Shown one piece after another: positions 5,125 to 5,144 of a stretch of DNA of 5,144 bases; within the stretch, counting starts at the first letter, position 1, and each line of letters opens with the position of its first letter. Position numbers and translations under genes: made by a program. The DNA is from Methanosarcina sp. (GTDB taxonomy: Archaea > Halobacteriota > Methanosarcinia > Methanosarcinales > Methanosarcinaceae), in assembly GCA_013331265.1 (NCBI GenBank), contig DUGS01000207.1, positions 5,684 through 10,827 on the forward strand. The letters run 5' to 3'. A model generated the notes under the pieces. The model made no database searches, was not told the DNA's origin, and saw only the letters and a list, made by a program, of their open reading frames with translations.

Positions 5125-5144
5125 ATGACGGTTATCGATGCAAA
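5125..5144 (+). CDS. rpl13: Ribosomal protein uL13 (L13), first codons only
   Basis: Only six full codons (MTVIDA) plus two bases are in the window. The assignment rests on three points: the start follows eL18 by 10 nt with a good SD, archaeal L13 proteins commonly begin with a short M-(x)-V-IDA-like stretch, and L18e-L13-S9 is a conserved archaeal operon order. uL13 would be part of the 50S subunit. The protein continues beyond the window. Confidence 0.75.

Overview
The window looks like chromosomal DNA of a methanogenic archaeon, most likely Methanosarcina. The evidence is an archaeal eL18 (L18e) ribosomal protein gene followed directly by the start of the uL13 gene, a DUF2240-type archaeal protein, TATA-like boxes in place of bacterial -35/-10 promoters, and very AT-rich intergenic DNA. 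An ORF-less group II intron also fits, since such introns are known from Methanosarcina. The species call is inference from gene content and sequence style; no search was run.

Layout. Bases 1-938 are the C-terminal part of serA (D-3-phosphoglycerate dehydrogenase, first step of serine synthesis), followed by a hairpin terminator. Bases 1114-1626 are a DUF2240-type protein with its own TATA-like box and Shine-Dalgarno (SD) site. Bases 1627-1933 have no gene; read on the minus strand they form a chain of hairpins that may be the decayed 3' end of an older group II intron. Bases 1934-2684, minus strand, are a 751-nt group II intron with a 5' GTGCGAC boundary, a 34-nt domain V, a domain VI with a candidate branch-point A, and no reverse transcriptase. 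Bases 2685-3084 are an AT-rich spacer ending in a TATA box, which leads to a small secreted protein of unknown function (3085-3621).

Bases 3622-4377 hold scraps of mobile elements: a 17-bp-period repeat, a short decayed reading frame, and a transposase N-terminal remnant interrupted by an in-frame TGA. After a gene-poor spacer, bases 4734-5114 encode eL18 from a TTG start and 5125 onward is the beginning of uL13, the head of a conserved archaeal ribosomal protein operon.

Two housekeeping blocks (serA/DUF2240 on the left, eL18/uL13 on the right) therefore flank about 3 kb of accessory DNA built from an intron, an orphan secreted protein and transposon debris. The most notable object is the complete-looking ORF-less intron, which would need a maturase supplied from elsewhere. 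Next is the possibility that it sits inside the relic of another intron.
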